Part shown: piece by piece, positions 8,160-17,690 of the stretch
Layout: every line of letters starts with the position of its first letter
How positions within the stretch are numbered: the first letter of the stretch is position 1
Assembly (NCBI RefSeq): GCF_013346665.1
Contig: NZ_JABVBB010000034.1
Span: forward strand, 496,001-560,000
Source of the DNA: Sulfitobacter maritimus
Lineage (GTDB): Bacteria; Pseudomonadota; Alphaproteobacteria; Rhodobacterales; Rhodobacteraceae
DNA: 64,000 nt
Direction: 5' to 3'
The notes under the pieces: generated by a model
What the model was told of the DNA's origin: nothing
Databases searched by the model: none
The model's input: the letters and a program-made list of their open reading frames with translations, nothing else
Position numbers and translations under genes: made by a program

Positions 8160-10064
8160 TCACTCCCAGCAGCTAACCAGCACGGTCATGCCCTGTGCCT
8201 GCAACGTCAGATCTCGTGGCGCGATTGCGGTGCCGGTGCTTGACGTCGTTGCAATGCTCACTCCTGCGTCTTGAGCGGCATCGCGAATGACAGAGGCATC
8301 CAGCGCAAAGCTAACGTCAGACGGAAGCTTCCGGTCGCCCTCAGCCCGGGGCAGAAGCATTCCCACGATATGCCCCGCCTCGTCAAAGACCGGACCACCC
8401 GCATCGCCGGGCTGCGCTTTCAACTTCAAGCGCGTCAGACTGTCCTCACCGTTCAGCCCTTTCAGATCAGACAGGGAGCCAAAGGTCAGCGTCGCCGCGC
8501 TCAACACGCCGCCGTAGGAATAGCCCGCGACCGAGACTTCGGACTGCAAGCGCGGAGCCTGAGCACTGAATTGCGCCACGGCCAAGGGTGCCAGTGTGCT
8601 GGTTGGTTTCAATAGGGCGATACCGCTATCTTTGTCTGAGACCACGACCTGCGCTTCGGTGTCTTCGTCCAGCGTCACGCGGTTGCAGGCCCCCACGACT
8701 TCGTTGGTCGTGGCCACAGTGCCTTTGTCATCCACAAAGAACCCACTGCGGGCGATCTTGGGCTGGCGAATTTGCAGCCCGGCGACAAGGTCGATCGCCT
8801 GTGCATCGCTGTTGCCCGCGGCCGGGTCCAGAACGCCGGGCAGGCGGGTCAGGCTCTTCGACATCTCTGCCACCACGCGGCGGCGGCGGTCTTCGTCACC
8901 AGCGGGCCAGATGAGGGTAAAACCCTTGATCTGACCGTTCTCTAGCGAGACCTGCGTTTGGCTAACGATGCTGCCGTTCTCTCCGATCAGTTCAAAGGAA
9001 TCCCGGCTGCGTTCACGCGGCCCTTCCAGCGGTACGATTTCGAGCGTCTGCATGATGTCGTAAAGACCATAGAGCGTATCACGGTCGCCCGGTTGGCTGA
9101 TCAGCAGCACCCGCGCGCCGATATTTCCGCTGGCATCGTAATGGGCAAAGGGTGGCTCATACCGGGCGAAAGCGACTTCGGCTGTGGGCATCATGATCTC
9201 GATCCCGGCCTTTTCGTCCCGCACGGTTTGCAGACCCAGGCCGTCGAGCACGGCGTTGTACTGTGCCAGCAGCGCGGCGCGTTGGCGGGTGGTCAAGACG
9301 CCGGTGCCTTCATATCCGTTCGCCTCTTGCCACGCCGCCATAGAGGCGCGCGTGCCACGGCCAAAGGCACCGTCGATGCCCGCCTCATAGAAACCTGCCC
9401 ATTTCAGAGCGATCTGCAAGTCGCGGCGTGCTTGGGCGTCGAGGGCACGCTCAGACTGACGCGCTTCCGCAAGGGTCTCTTCGGGAACCACTGGCTCTGT
9501 CGGGGTCTCTGGCTCGGCAGGGGCTTCTGGCTGTGTCGCTGCTTCAAGCTCAGCCGCCAGTTCGGCGACTTCGGCTTCACTCGCGTCTGTGGGGCTCGAA
9601 GTTGCGGGATCGAGAGGGGCGGTGGTCACTTCTGGTGTCTCGCTTCCCGAAGCCGCTTCCTCGCCTTCCTGTTCGCCCACTGTCTCGGGTGCTTCAATCA
9701 CGCCCGTTTCGAGCACATTAGCGCCCACCGGCCAGAATTGCTGACGAAAGCGGCTGGACTGTTGGATGAAGCTGTCGGTCGGTACGAGGCCATCGCGCAC
9801 GTAAGACCTGCGCACCAGTTGCGCATCAGCGCGGCGGTAGGGACCAACGGCAATGCCATACCACCCACCGCCCAGTGAAAAGCCGCTAACGTCATCCAGT
9901 AACGTGTCATAGGCGCGGGCACGATCCATCGCATCGGCCAAAGACGGCAGCGCTTCGATCTGCACCCAAACGATATCCTCGGCCGATTGCGCCCGAGCAA
10001 AACCTGTCATGAGCAGGCTCAAGCCTAGGAAGATTGCCACGGGGGCAAAAAGAAGTCGCTTCAT
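8160..10064 (-). CDS. Secreted peptidoglycan-binding / trypsin-like domain protein, probably catalytically inactive
   Basis: A 634-residue exported protein. A signal peptide (about 1-26, ending FARAQS) is followed by a SPOR-like segment (about 31-105), an Ala/Glu/Pro-rich low-complexity linker (about 120-205), a peptidoglycan_binding_1 domain (about 208-270, with [19 protein letters not shown]), an uncharacterised middle (about 280-410) and a trypsin-like fold (about 425-600). In the trypsin part the usual TNxHVV is TTNEVV (452-457, Glu455 where His is expected), Asp479 is kept (DSGIALL), and GDSGGP is GDAGGP (Ala555 where Ser is expected). Two of the three catalytic residues are gone, so I infer a pseudoprotease acting as an envelope scaffold. 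A GTG six bases upstream (10070) is an alternative start. The gene stands alone and is divergent from glyQ. Confidence 0.85.
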   Translation of the reverse strand: MKRLLFAPVAIFLGLSLLMTGFARAQSAEDIVWVQIEALPSLADAMDRARAYDTLLDDVSGFSLGGGWYGIAVGPYRRADAQLVRRSYVRDGLVPTDSFIQQSSRFRQQFWPVGANVLETGVIEAPETVGEQEGEEAASGSETPEVTTAPLDPATSSPTDASEAEVAELAAELEAATQPEAPAEPETPTEPVVPEETLAEARQSERALDAQARRDLQIALKWAGFYEAGIDGAFGRGTRASMAAWQEANGYEGTGVLTTRQRAALLAQYNAVLDGLGLQTVRDEKAGIEIMMPTAEVAFARYEPPFAHYDASGNIGARVLLISQPGDRDTLYGLYDIMQTLEIVPLEGPRERSRDSFELIGENGSIVSQTQVSLENGQIKGFTLIWPAGDEDRRRRVVAEMSKSLTRLPGVLDPAAGNSDAQAIDLVAGLQIRQPKIARSGFFVDDKGTVATTNEVVGACNRVTLDEDTEAQVVVSDKDSGIALLKPTSTLAPLAVAQFSAQAPRLQSEVSVAGYSYGGVLSAATLTFGSLSDLKGLNGEDSLTRLKLKAQPGDAGGPVFDEAGHIVGMLLPRAEGDRKLPSDVSFALDASVIRDAAQDAGVSIATTSSTGTAIAPRDLTLQAQGMTVLVSCWE

Positions 10065-10219
10065 CGTCACTTAACTCTCGCAAAACCAAATCCGGAGCAG
10101 ACTACGCCAGAAAGCAGCGCAAATGCCATGAGAAACGGGTTGGAAATCTCACAAAGCTGCGATTGACCCCCCGCGCCAGCAGCCGTAGGAATGGCGCGCA
10201 TCATCAAGGGGCAAGTGCC

Positions 10220-11167
10220 ATGTCTGACGCCGCGCAAAAACCACGTTCTTTTCAAGAGATCATCCTTGCCTTGCAGGGCTACTGGGCGCGGCAGGGCTGT
10301 GCTGTGTTGCAGCCCTACGACATGGAAGTGGGCGCGGGGACATTCCACCCGGCAACGACACTGCGTAGTCTGGGCAGCCAGCCTTGGGCGGCGGCCTACG
10401 TTCAGCCTTCGCGCCGCCCGACTGACGGGCGTTACGGTGAGAACCCCAACCGTTTGCAGCACTACTATCAGTACCAAGTGCTGATCAAACCCAGCCCGCC
10501 CAACTTGCAAGAGCTTTACCTTGGCTCGCTGGAGGCCATCGGCATTGACATGGCGCTGCATGACATTCGCTTTGTTGAGGACGACTGGGAGAGCCCGACC
10601 TTGGGCGCATGGGGTCTGGGCTGGGAGGTCTGGTGTGACGGTATGGAAGTCTCGCAGTTCACCTATTTCCAACAGGTCGGCGGCCATGACTGCCACCCGG
10701 TCTCGGGCGAGCTGACCTATGGGTTGGAGCGTTTGGCGATGTATGTGCTGGGCGTCGATCACGTCATGGACATGCCGTTCAACAGCCCCGATGCGCCGAT
10801 CCCGCTGACCTATGGCGATGTGTTCAAACAGACCGAAGAAGAATTCGCGCGCTGGAACTTTGACACGGCGAACACTGACGTGCTGCTCGATCAGTTCAAC
10901 GAGGCTGAGACGCATTGTAAGTTCATCCTTGAGCAGCCTGCCGAAGACCCCAAAACGGGCAAGCGCATCGTCATGGCGCATCCGGCCTATGACCAATGCA
11001 TCAAGGCGAGCCATATCTTTAACCTGCTCGACGCCCGCGGCGTGATCTCTGTCACCGAACGGCAGGCCTATATCGGGCGGGTGCGGGCCTTGGCCAAACA
11101 ATGCGCTGACGCTTTCGTGCAGACCCGCGCAGGCGGTTGGACACCGGAGCAGGACAGCGCGACATGA
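10220..11167 (+). CDS. glyQ: Glycyl-tRNA synthetase alpha subunit
   Basis: The class II aminoacyl-tRNA synthetase catalytic subunit that charges tRNA-Gly, working as alpha2beta2 with GlyS. The 315-residue protein begins with the family block [25 protein letters not shown] and continues through [35 protein letters not shown] and [20 protein letters not shown] lies upstream of the ATG at 10220. Its stop overlaps the ATG of the next small gene (ATGA), so translation is coupled. The partner glyS is 1.5 kb downstream after two small membrane-protein genes. Confidence 0.98.
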   Translation: MSDAAQKPRSFQEIILALQGYWARQGCAVLQPYDMEVGAGTFHPATTLRSLGSQPWAAAYVQPSRRPTDGRYGENPNRLQHYYQYQVLIKPSPPNLQELYLGSLEAIGIDMALHDIRFVEDDWESPTLGAWGLGWEVWCDGMEVSQFTYFQQVGGHDCHPVSGELTYGLERLAMYVLGVDHVMDMPFNSPDAPIPLTYGDVFKQTEEEFARWNFDTANTDVLLDQFNEAETHCKFILEQPAEDPKTGKRIVMAHPAYDQCIKASHIFNLLDARGVISVTERQAYIGRVRALAKQCADAFVQTRAGGWTPEQDSAT

Positions 11168-11679
11168 ACGGCAAGATCGTCGGCGGCGTGATCCTCGCCT
11201 GCGCGGTGATCGCCGGAGCCGCGCTCTATTATTTACAGATCTACGGGTTCTACCGTGAGGTTCCGGACACGCAGGTCACGCTCGTCTCCCTGACGTCGCA
11301 AGACCCCGAAGAGATCGCGGTGCGTAACCTACAGGCCATCGACGCCGACAGTTCGCCGATCCGGTTTCGCGCCTGTTTCGAGACGGACATGAGCCTCGCC
11401 ATGGCGATCGAGACCTATGAGATGACCGACCACACAGACCCACGCAACGCGCCGGGCTGGTTCGATTGTTTCGACGCCGCCGCACTTGGGTCCGAGATCA
11501 AGGCAGGCACCGCGCTGACCTTCCTTGGCGGAAAGAATGTGCATTACGGCGTTGACCGGATTGTGGCGCTCACCGACGATGGGCGCGGCTATATCTGGCA
11601 CGAGTTGAACGACTGCGGTGAGAAATCTTATGACGGCACAGTCGTAGGCGAGGCTTGCCCGGAGCTGCCCGCGAACTGA
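11164..11679 (+). CDS. Conserved hypothetical membrane-anchored protein between glyQ and glyS
   Basis: A 171-residue protein with one N-terminal membrane anchor or uncleaved signal (about 5-25, [21 protein letters not shown]). A soluble domain containing several Cys (RACFETD, DCFDAA, NDCGEK, EACPE) follows; these could form disulfides in the periplasm. I do not recognise a characterised domain; it may belong to a Rhodobacteraceae-restricted DUF (possibly DUF6446). The start overlaps the glyQ stop by four bases (ATGA), so the two are tightly coupled, which argues for a conserved unit despite no evident tRNA-related function. Confidence 0.75.
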   Translation: MNGKIVGGVILACAVIAGAALYYLQIYGFYREVPDTQVTLVSLTSQDPEEIAVRNLQAIDADSSPIRFRACFETDMSLAMAIETYEMTDHTDPRNAPGWFDCFDAAALGSEIKAGTALTFLGGKNVHYGVDRIVALTDDGRGYIWHELNDCGEKSYDGTVVGEACPELPAN

Positions 11680-11761
11680 CCCGGCGAAAGCCTTTGACGA
11701 CATTCGCGCGGAACCTTTTGCCACTGCCGAACGCTTGTCCCCGAATGAAACGGGGGCGAGC

Positions 11762-12577
11762 ATGTCAGAAAAAACACATGAAGGACTGAAATGGGTGATG
11801 CGCGCGGGCTATGGTTCGCGCGGGGTGATCTACACGCTCATTGGCGGTCTGGCAATTTTGGCGGCTGTCAAATCAACTCAGGCCTCCGGCACGAAAGACG
11901 CCTTGGCCGCGCTGCGCGACGAGCCATATGGCGTCCCCGCATTATTCGCCATTGGGATCGGGCTTTTGGCCTATTTGGTCTGGCGGGTGACTGCGGGCGT
12001 CAAGGATGTTGAGGATGAGGGGACCGATCCGAAAGGGCTGATCGCGCGACTGGGGCAGATCACCACCGGTCTGATCCACGGCGGTATCGGCGTGTCGGTT
12101 CTGGCGCTGGCGATGAGCGGTAAGAACAGCGGCGGGGATTCTGCCAAAGACTGGACGCAAAAGCTTATGTCGATGCCCATGGGCCGCTATATCGTGGCGG
12201 CTATTGCGCTGATCCTGCTCGGCGCGGGCATTTACTACGCCTACAAAGGCTGGAGCGGGAAATACAAAGGGCATCTGGCCCGCACACAGTTTACCGAAAG
12301 CATTGATCCGGTTCTGACCATCGGTCTTGTGGTTTATGGCATGATGATGGCTCTGGTGGCCGGGTCGCTTGGCTATGCGGCACTCACGTCAAATCCTGAG
12401 CAGGCGGGCGGTTTGGGCGAAGCCCTGCAATCGCTCCGCAGCGTGGCCTATGGGCGGTTCTTGTTAGGCGGTGCGGGGCTGGGACTGATTGGCTTTGCAA
12501 TTTATAACTTCGTCGAAGCAGGATACCGCGTTGTGCCGAAGTTCTCGGACCCCGATATACGCACCCTGTTGGACTAA
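11762..12577 (+). CDS. DUF1206 domain-containing membrane protein
   Basis: A 271-residue protein with six membrane helices in three two-helix repeats. Each repeat begins with an arginine- or glycine-marked segment: AGYGSRGVIYTLIGG at about 15, LGQITTGLIHGGIGV at about 97, and a third near residue 180. This is the DUF1206 architecture, whose function is unknown. The ATG at 11762 follows a G-rich segment. A GGAAC element 48 bases upstream could be an ECF-type -35. It lies between glyQ and glyS, and a GC-rich gap of 92 bases separates it from glyS. Confidence 0.85.
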   Translation: MSEKTHEGLKWVMRAGYGSRGVIYTLIGGLAILAAVKSTQASGTKDALAALRDEPYGVPALFAIGIGLLAYLVWRVTAGVKDVEDEGTDPKGLIARLGQITTGLIHGGIGVSVLALAMSGKNSGGDSAKDWTQKLMSMPMGRYIVAAIALILLGAGIYYAYKGWSGKYKGHLARTQFTESIDPVLTIGLVVYGMMMALVAGSLGYAALTSNPEQAGGLGEALQSLRSVAYGRFLLGGAGLGLIGFAIYNFVEAGYRVVPKFSDPDIRTLLD

Positions 12578-12669
12578 ACCCGCGCTGAGGGGGGTAGACC
12601 CTCGGCCCCCCGCCCGTTATCCAAGCCCCCGATGAGACGCCGCCCTGCGGCAAGAATTGGGGGCCGCCC

Positions 12670-14946
12670 GTGCCAGATCTGCTGATTGAACTTTTCTCCG
12701 AAGAAATCCCTGCGCGGATGCAGAAACGCGCGGGCGAAGACCTGCAAAAGCTGGTGACCAATGGTCTGGTCGACGCTGGTCTGACCTATGGCTCCGCCGC
12801 CGTTTTCACCACGCCGCGCCGTTTGACGCTGGCGCTTGGCGATATGCTCGCCGCCAGCCCGCGTCAGGTGGAAGAGCGTAAAGGCCCGAAAGCCGATGCG
12901 CCGGAGAAAGCGATTGAGGGGTTCTTGCGCGGGGCTGGGCTGACCCGGGACCAGTTGGAAGAACGCGATACGCCCAAAGGCAAGATCCTTTTTGCCAAGA
13001 TTGAAAAACCGGGTCGTCCGGCGGCTGAGATCGTCGCCGAGGTGCTGGAACAGACCATCCGCAATTTCCCATGGCCGAAATCGATGCGGTGGGGCGCGGG
13101 CAATCTGAAATGGGTCCGTCCGCTGCATTCGATCCTGTGCATCATCAGTGATGAAGCCGGGGCCGAGGTTGTGCCGTTGACCGTCGATGGCATCACCGCT
13201 GGCAACACAACGCGCGGGCATCGTTTCCTCGCACCGGATGAGATCGAAGTCACGGGTTTCGAGGACTACCAAGCCAAACTCGCCCGCGCTTCGGTCGTGC
13301 TCGATCCCGCCTCACGCGCTGATACGATCTGGCATGACGCGACAAATGTGGCCTTCGCGGCGGGGCTGGAAGTTGTCGAAGACGCAGGCCTTCTGGCCGA
13401 GGTTGCGGGCCTTGTGGAATACCCGGTCGTGCTAATGGGCCGCATTGGCAAGGATTTCCTCGGTCTGCCGCCCGAGGTGCTGCAAACCTCAATGAAAGAG
13501 CATCAGAAGTTCTTTTCGGTCCGCAACCCAAAGTCGGGCCAGATTGAGCGTTTTATCACCGTCGCCAACCGCACCACCGCCGACGAGGGTACCACGATCC
13601 TCGCGGGCAATGAAAAGGTGCTTGGCGCACGCCTGTCAGATGCGAAATTCTTTTGGGACAATGACCTGCGCACCGTGACCGCAGAGGGCGGCATGGAGAC
13701 TTGGGTCAAGGCGCTCGAAAACGTCACATTCCATAACAAGCTTGGCACACAGGCCGAGTTGATCGACCGCATGGCAACCCTATCGCATGAACTCGCCCCG
13801 TTGGTGGGAGCCGATGCCGATGAGGCCGAACAGGCCGCACGGGTGGCCAAGGCCGATCTGAGTTCCGAGATGGTCTATGAGTTCCCCGAATTGCAGGGCC
13901 TGATGGGCAGCTACTACGCGCGCAAGGCCGGGTTGTCGGATGCCGTGGCGGACGCAGCCAAAGATCACTACGCGCCGCTGGGGCCGTCTGATGATGTGCC
14001 GACAGCGCCGGTATCGATTGCCGTGGCACTGGCCGAGAAGATCGACAAACTGACCGGGTTTTGGGCGATTGATGAAAAGCCGACGGGGAGTAAAGACCCC
14101 TTTGCGCTGCGCCGTGCGGCTCTGGGTGTGATCCGGATTTTGGTGGAGAATGATCTGAACATCAGTGGCTTGAGCGCTCTACAGATTTCATATGCCGCTC
14201 TTATCAACTCGCAACTAGATGCTGATCGAGCTAATATCTTGGTCGGAGATGTTGATGGCACTGAGCTTTGGAGCCGCGGTTCTCATGTTACTTTGGACGA
14301 CGGAGAGACTGCCCGGCGAAACGACAGCGAAATCGCTCAAGCAATAGAGCAGGGCGAGATAATTTTCACGGATGGTTCAGCTGATCATGGATCAAGAATT
14401 GCACTTCCAAATGAGTTTGCGTCTTCTGTCCTCTCCTTCATCCACGACCGCCTCAAAGTCTACCTCCGCGACCAAGGTATCCGCCACGACGTCATCGACG
14501 CCTGCATCGCCATGGAAGGCAGTGACGACCTGACCCTCTTGGTCAAACGCGCGCGCGCCCTGTCGGAGACGCTGAAAACCGACGATGGCGAGAACCTTAT
14601 CCAAGGCTTCAAACGCGCCAACAACATTCTCAGCCAAGCCGAAGAGGCCGATGGCGTGGAATACTCCTTTGGTGCCGATCCGAAGTTCGCCGAAACCGAC
14701 GCGGAGAAAGACCTCTTCGCCGCGCTCGACAAGGCCGAGGCTAAGATCACCCCGGCGATGGCGGCGCAGGATTTCTCCACCGCCATGGCGGGCATGGCCG
14801 AATTGCGCGGGCCGATCGACGCCTTCTTTGAGACGGTGCAGGTCAACGCCGACAACCCGACCGTGCGGCGCAACCGGCTCAATCTGCTCAGCCGCATCCG
14901 TACGATCTGTAGCGCGGTCGCTGATCTGACCAAGCTCGACGGGTGA
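12670..14946 (+). CDS. glyS: Glycyl-tRNA synthetase beta subunit
   Basis: The tRNA-binding beta subunit of bacterial-type glycyl-tRNA synthetase. It starts MPDLLIELFSEEIPARMQ from a GTG. It keeps MKEHQKFF, ANRT and the EFPELQGLMGSYYA block, and ends with the anticodon-binding DALR-like part containing VQVNADNPTVRRNRLNLLSRI. At 758 residues it is longer than the roughly 690 of E. coli GlyS. The extra length is concentrated near residues 495-580 (nt about 14156-14430), where base composition and codon choice turn clearly more AT-rich than the rest of the gene. The frame stays open and the downstream SFIHDRLKVYLRDQGIRHDVIDA block is intact, so the gene should be functional. Confidence 0.97.
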   Translation: MPDLLIELFSEEIPARMQKRAGEDLQKLVTNGLVDAGLTYGSAAVFTTPRRLTLALGDMLAASPRQVEERKGPKADAPEKAIEGFLRGAGLTRDQLEERDTPKGKILFAKIEKPGRPAAEIVAEVLEQTIRNFPWPKSMRWGAGNLKWVRPLHSILCIISDEAGAEVVPLTVDGITAGNTTRGHRFLAPDEIEVTGFEDYQAKLARASVVLDPASRADTIWHDATNVAFAAGLEVVEDAGLLAEVAGLVEYPVVLMGRIGKDFLGLPPEVLQTSMKEHQKFFSVRNPKSGQIERFITVANRTTADEGTTILAGNEKVLGARLSDAKFFWDNDLRTVTAEGGMETWVKALENVTFHNKLGTQAELIDRMATLSHELAPLVGADADEAEQAARVAKADLSSEMVYEFPELQGLMGSYYARKAGLSDAVADAAKDHYAPLGPSDDVPTAPVSIAVALAEKIDKLTGFWAIDEKPTGSKDPFALRRAALGVIRILVENDLNISGLSALQISYAALINSQLDADRANILVGDVDGTELWSRGSHVTLDDGETARRNDSEIAQAIEQGEIIFTDGSADHGSRIALPNEFASSVLSFIHDRLKVYLRDQGIRHDVIDACIAMEGSDDLTLLVKRARALSETLKTDDGENLIQGFKRANNILSQAEEADGVEYSFGADPKFAETDAEKDLFAALDKAEAKITPAMAAQDFSTAMAGMAELRGPIDAFFETVQVNADNPTVRRNRLNLLSRIRTICSAVADLTKLDG

Positions 14947-14949
14947 ACC

Positions 14950-14984
14950 AGGCAGGGGGGCAAGATCACTTGCCCCTTCTGCCT
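14950..14984 (+). terminator. Hairpin after glyS
   Basis: AGGCAGGGGGGCAAG pairs with CTTGCCCCTTCTGCCT around ATCA, with two G-U pairs and one bulge. It starts three bases after the glyS stop. Only a weak T content follows, so it is a probable but not textbook terminator ending the glyQ-glyS unit before the PPDK-like gene. Confidence 0.6.
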
Positions 14985-15022
14985 TAACCCCTATGCTGCA
15001 TCCGAACGTAGAAGGTGCCGCA

Positions 15023-17560
15023 GTGCAGAATGATCCGAACACAACGCTGGTGACCCCCACCGCGCCGATTGCTAATGACACACACGGCGGGCGCGCGAAA
15101 TGTCTGCAACGTCTGGTGCGGCTTGATCTGCCAGTGCCGCGTACGGTGGCACTGTCCTTTGATGCTGTGCAGCAAATTGCACGGGGGCAAATGCCCGATG
15201 TGCAGGCGGTGGTTGATCAATTCCCCGACGGTGCGCTCCTTTGTGTGCGCCCTTCCAGCCAAGACCCCGATTGGGGCGGGCCAGGGGCGGTGCTGAACAT
15301 CGGTATCAATGATGCGTTGTTTGAACACTACGCCAAGACCATCGGTGAGGGGCCAGCGGCGGCGCTATATTCGCGTTTCGTGCAGTCCTATGCGGTGAAT
15401 GTCGCCCGGCTTGATCCGGATATGTTTGACGAGGTCAATGGCGACGGACGCGCAGCGCTCATGGCGTCACTCCGCGCCTATGAAGCCGAAACAGAAGAGC
15501 GTTTTCCCCAAGACCCGGCGACGCAATTGGCTGCTGTGTTGCGGTCTATGGCGCGGGCGTGGAATGGCACCTCGGCGCGGCTTTTGCGGCAGGCCAAAGG
15601 CGCACCAGCAGATGCGGGGCTGGGCCTCGTGGTTCAGCAAATGGCCTTTGGTGTGGGGCAGGGGCAATGCGGCTCTGGCGTGCTGCAACTGGTAGACAGC
15701 GACACCGGCCTGCCGCAGATCACCGGGCGTTACCTGAGCCAGAGCCAAGGCCGGGATGCGTTGGAAGGCGATGCGGCCGCGATGTATTTGACCCGCGACC
15801 CGCGCGGCCCGTCGCTCGAAGAACTGGTCCCTGAAGCCTTTGCGACCCTGAAAGAACACGCGGCCCTGATGCGCAAACGCCTTCGGGCAGAGATGCAGGT
15901 TGAGTTTGTCATTGAAAATGGCAACCTTCACATACTGGACGGTGTGAAAGTCGCGCGGTCCTCGCGTGCTTCGGTGCGGATCGCGGTGGCGCTGGCGGAT
16001 GAGGGCATCATCAGCCGTGAGGAAGCTTTGATGCGGGTTCAGCCCCGCACGCTGTCAGAACTGTTGCACCGTCAGGTCGCGCCGAATGCCAAACGCGACG
16101 TCATCGGTAGCGGCATCGCTGCCAGCCCCGGCGCGGCGACGGGCCGGATTGTATTTTCAGCGAACGATGCACAGGCCAGCGCCGCGCGGGGAGAGGCCTG
16201 TATCCTTGTGCGACGCGAGACCACGCCAGAGGATATTCGCGGGATGCACGCCGCCCGCGCCGTGCTAACCGAACGCGGCGGGATCACCAGCCATGCGGCA
16301 GTGATCGGGCGCGGCATGGGGCTGCCCTGCGTGGTCGGCGCGTCGAACATGCGTTTCATCGTCTCACAAGGGCAGGTCATCGCACCAGACGGACGGGTCT
16401 TTTCGTCGGGGGATCAGGTCACCGTCGATGGCTCGACCGGTCAGGTGTTAGCTGGTGCGCCAGAGATGCAGGAGGCCGCGCTCGACGATACCTTTAACCG
16501 TTTGATGGAATGGGCTGAGGAAGTTGCTGACATCGGCATCCGCGCCAATGCCGACACGCCTACTGACGCGCAGACCGCGCGAAACTTCAACGCCCACGGC
16601 ATCGGTCTGTGCCGGACGGAGCATATGTTCTTTGAACCGGGTCGGCTAACGGTGATGCGCGAGATGATCTTTGCCGAAAGTGGCGAGGACCGACGCGCCG
16701 TGCTAGAGCGTCTCTTGCCGATGCAGCGCAAGGACTTCACGCAGCTGTTCCGCATTATGCAAGGCCAGCCTGTCTGCATCCGCCTTTTTGATCCGCCGCT
16801 GCACGAGTTCCTCCCCTCGGACAAACCCGGCCAACGTGAATTGGCCGAGGCGCTCGGGTTGAAAATGTCTGACGTGACCCGGCGTGTCTCTGCGATGACG
16901 GAATACAACCCGATGCTGGGCCTCCGTGGCGTGCGGTTGGGGGTCACCGTGCCGGAAATCTACGAAATGCAGGCGCGGGCGATCTTTGAAGCGACAATTG
17001 AGGCCAGCCGCGACGGGGAGCCGGTGGTGCCGGAGATCATGATCCCGCTGGTCAGCGCCCGACGTGAAGTGGAACTGGTGAAGGCCAGTGTTGATGCCGT
17101 GGCCGCTGCCGTGCGCAGTGAGCGGGATGCAAGCTTTACCTACCGGCTTGGCGTGATGGTCGAGACACCGCGTGCTTGTCTACGGGCGGCGGATATTGCG
17201 CCGCATTCGGCTTTCCTGAGTTTCGGGACCAACGATTTGACGCAAATGACCTATGGGCTGTCACGCGATGATGCCGGGCGTTTTATGTCGAACTACGTGC
17301 AGCAAGGGGTCTATCCCGAAGATCCGTTCCACGTGCTCGACACCGATGGGGTCGGCGAATTGCTCCAACTCGGTGCTGAAAGAGGTCGCAAAGCGCAGCC
17401 GGGAATCACCCTTTCGATCTGCGGAGAGCATGGCGGCAACCCGGAATCGATCGCATTTTGCCGCGAATCGGGCTTCGATTACGTTTCCTGCTCGCCATTT
17501 CGCGTTCCCGTCGCACGATTGGCAGCCGCTCAGCTCGCGATTTCCCACAAGATCGGGTAG
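15023..17560 (+). CDS. PEP-utilising enzyme related to pyruvate phosphate dikinase
   Basis: A protein of about 845 residues with the PPDK layout. The swivelling phosphohistidine domain carries the canonical GGITSHAAVIGRGMGLPCVVG. The C-terminal PEP/pyruvate barrel carries GIGLCRTEHMFF, GLRGVRLG, FGTNDLTQMTYGLSRDD and the ICGEHGG catalytic Cys block. The N-terminal ATP-grasp part is divergent: the usual GGKGANL becomes HGGRAKCLQRL, and the usual R-S-S-x-SMPGMMDTVLNLG region reads RPSSQDPDWGGPGAVLNIG. Reversible ATP-dependent PEP formation is therefore uncertain. I chose the GTG at 15023 because AGAAGG lies seven bases before it; an ATG at 14993 would add ten residues without a ribosome-binding site. 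Confidence 0.85.
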   Translation: MQNDPNTTLVTPTAPIANDTHGGRAKCLQRLVRLDLPVPRTVALSFDAVQQIARGQMPDVQAVVDQFPDGALLCVRPSSQDPDWGGPGAVLNIGINDALFEHYAKTIGEGPAAALYSRFVQSYAVNVARLDPDMFDEVNGDGRAALMASLRAYEAETEERFPQDPATQLAAVLRSMARAWNGTSARLLRQAKGAPADAGLGLVVQQMAFGVGQGQCGSGVLQLVDSDTGLPQITGRYLSQSQGRDALEGDAAAMYLTRDPRGPSLEELVPEAFATLKEHAALMRKRLRAEMQVEFVIENGNLHILDGVKVARSSRASVRIAVALADEGIISREEALMRVQPRTLSELLHRQVAPNAKRDVIGSGIAASPGAATGRIVFSANDAQASAARGEACILVRRETTPEDIRGMHAARAVLTERGGITSHAAVIGRGMGLPCVVGASNMRFIVSQGQVIAPDGRVFSSGDQVTVDGSTGQVLAGAPEMQEAALDDTFNRLMEWAEEVADIGIRANADTPTDAQTARNFNAHGIGLCRTEHMFFEPGRLTVMREMIFAESGEDRRAVLERLLPMQRKDFTQLFRIMQGQPVCIRLFDPPLHEFLPSDKPGQRELAEALGLKMSDVTRRVSAMTEYNPMLGLRGVRLGVTVPEIYEMQARAIFEATIEASRDGEPVVPEIMIPLVSARREVELVKASVDAVAAAVRSERDASFTYRLGVMVETPRACLRAADIAPHSAFLSFGTNDLTQMTYGLSRDDAGRFMSNYVQQGVYPEDPFHVLDTDGVGELLQLGAERGRKAQPGITLSICGEHGGNPESIAFCRESGFDYVSCSPFRVPVARLAAAQLAISHKIG

Positions 17561-17690
17561 CGGCGGCGGACTGCGGCCCAACTTATACCATAATTCGGCG
17601 AGTTTCTGCACATAATGCCCAGCTGGCTTTACCGGCGGGAACCTTTTGGCTATCCGCCCCCCAAGCCACAACAATGATGCGAGGCGCATA

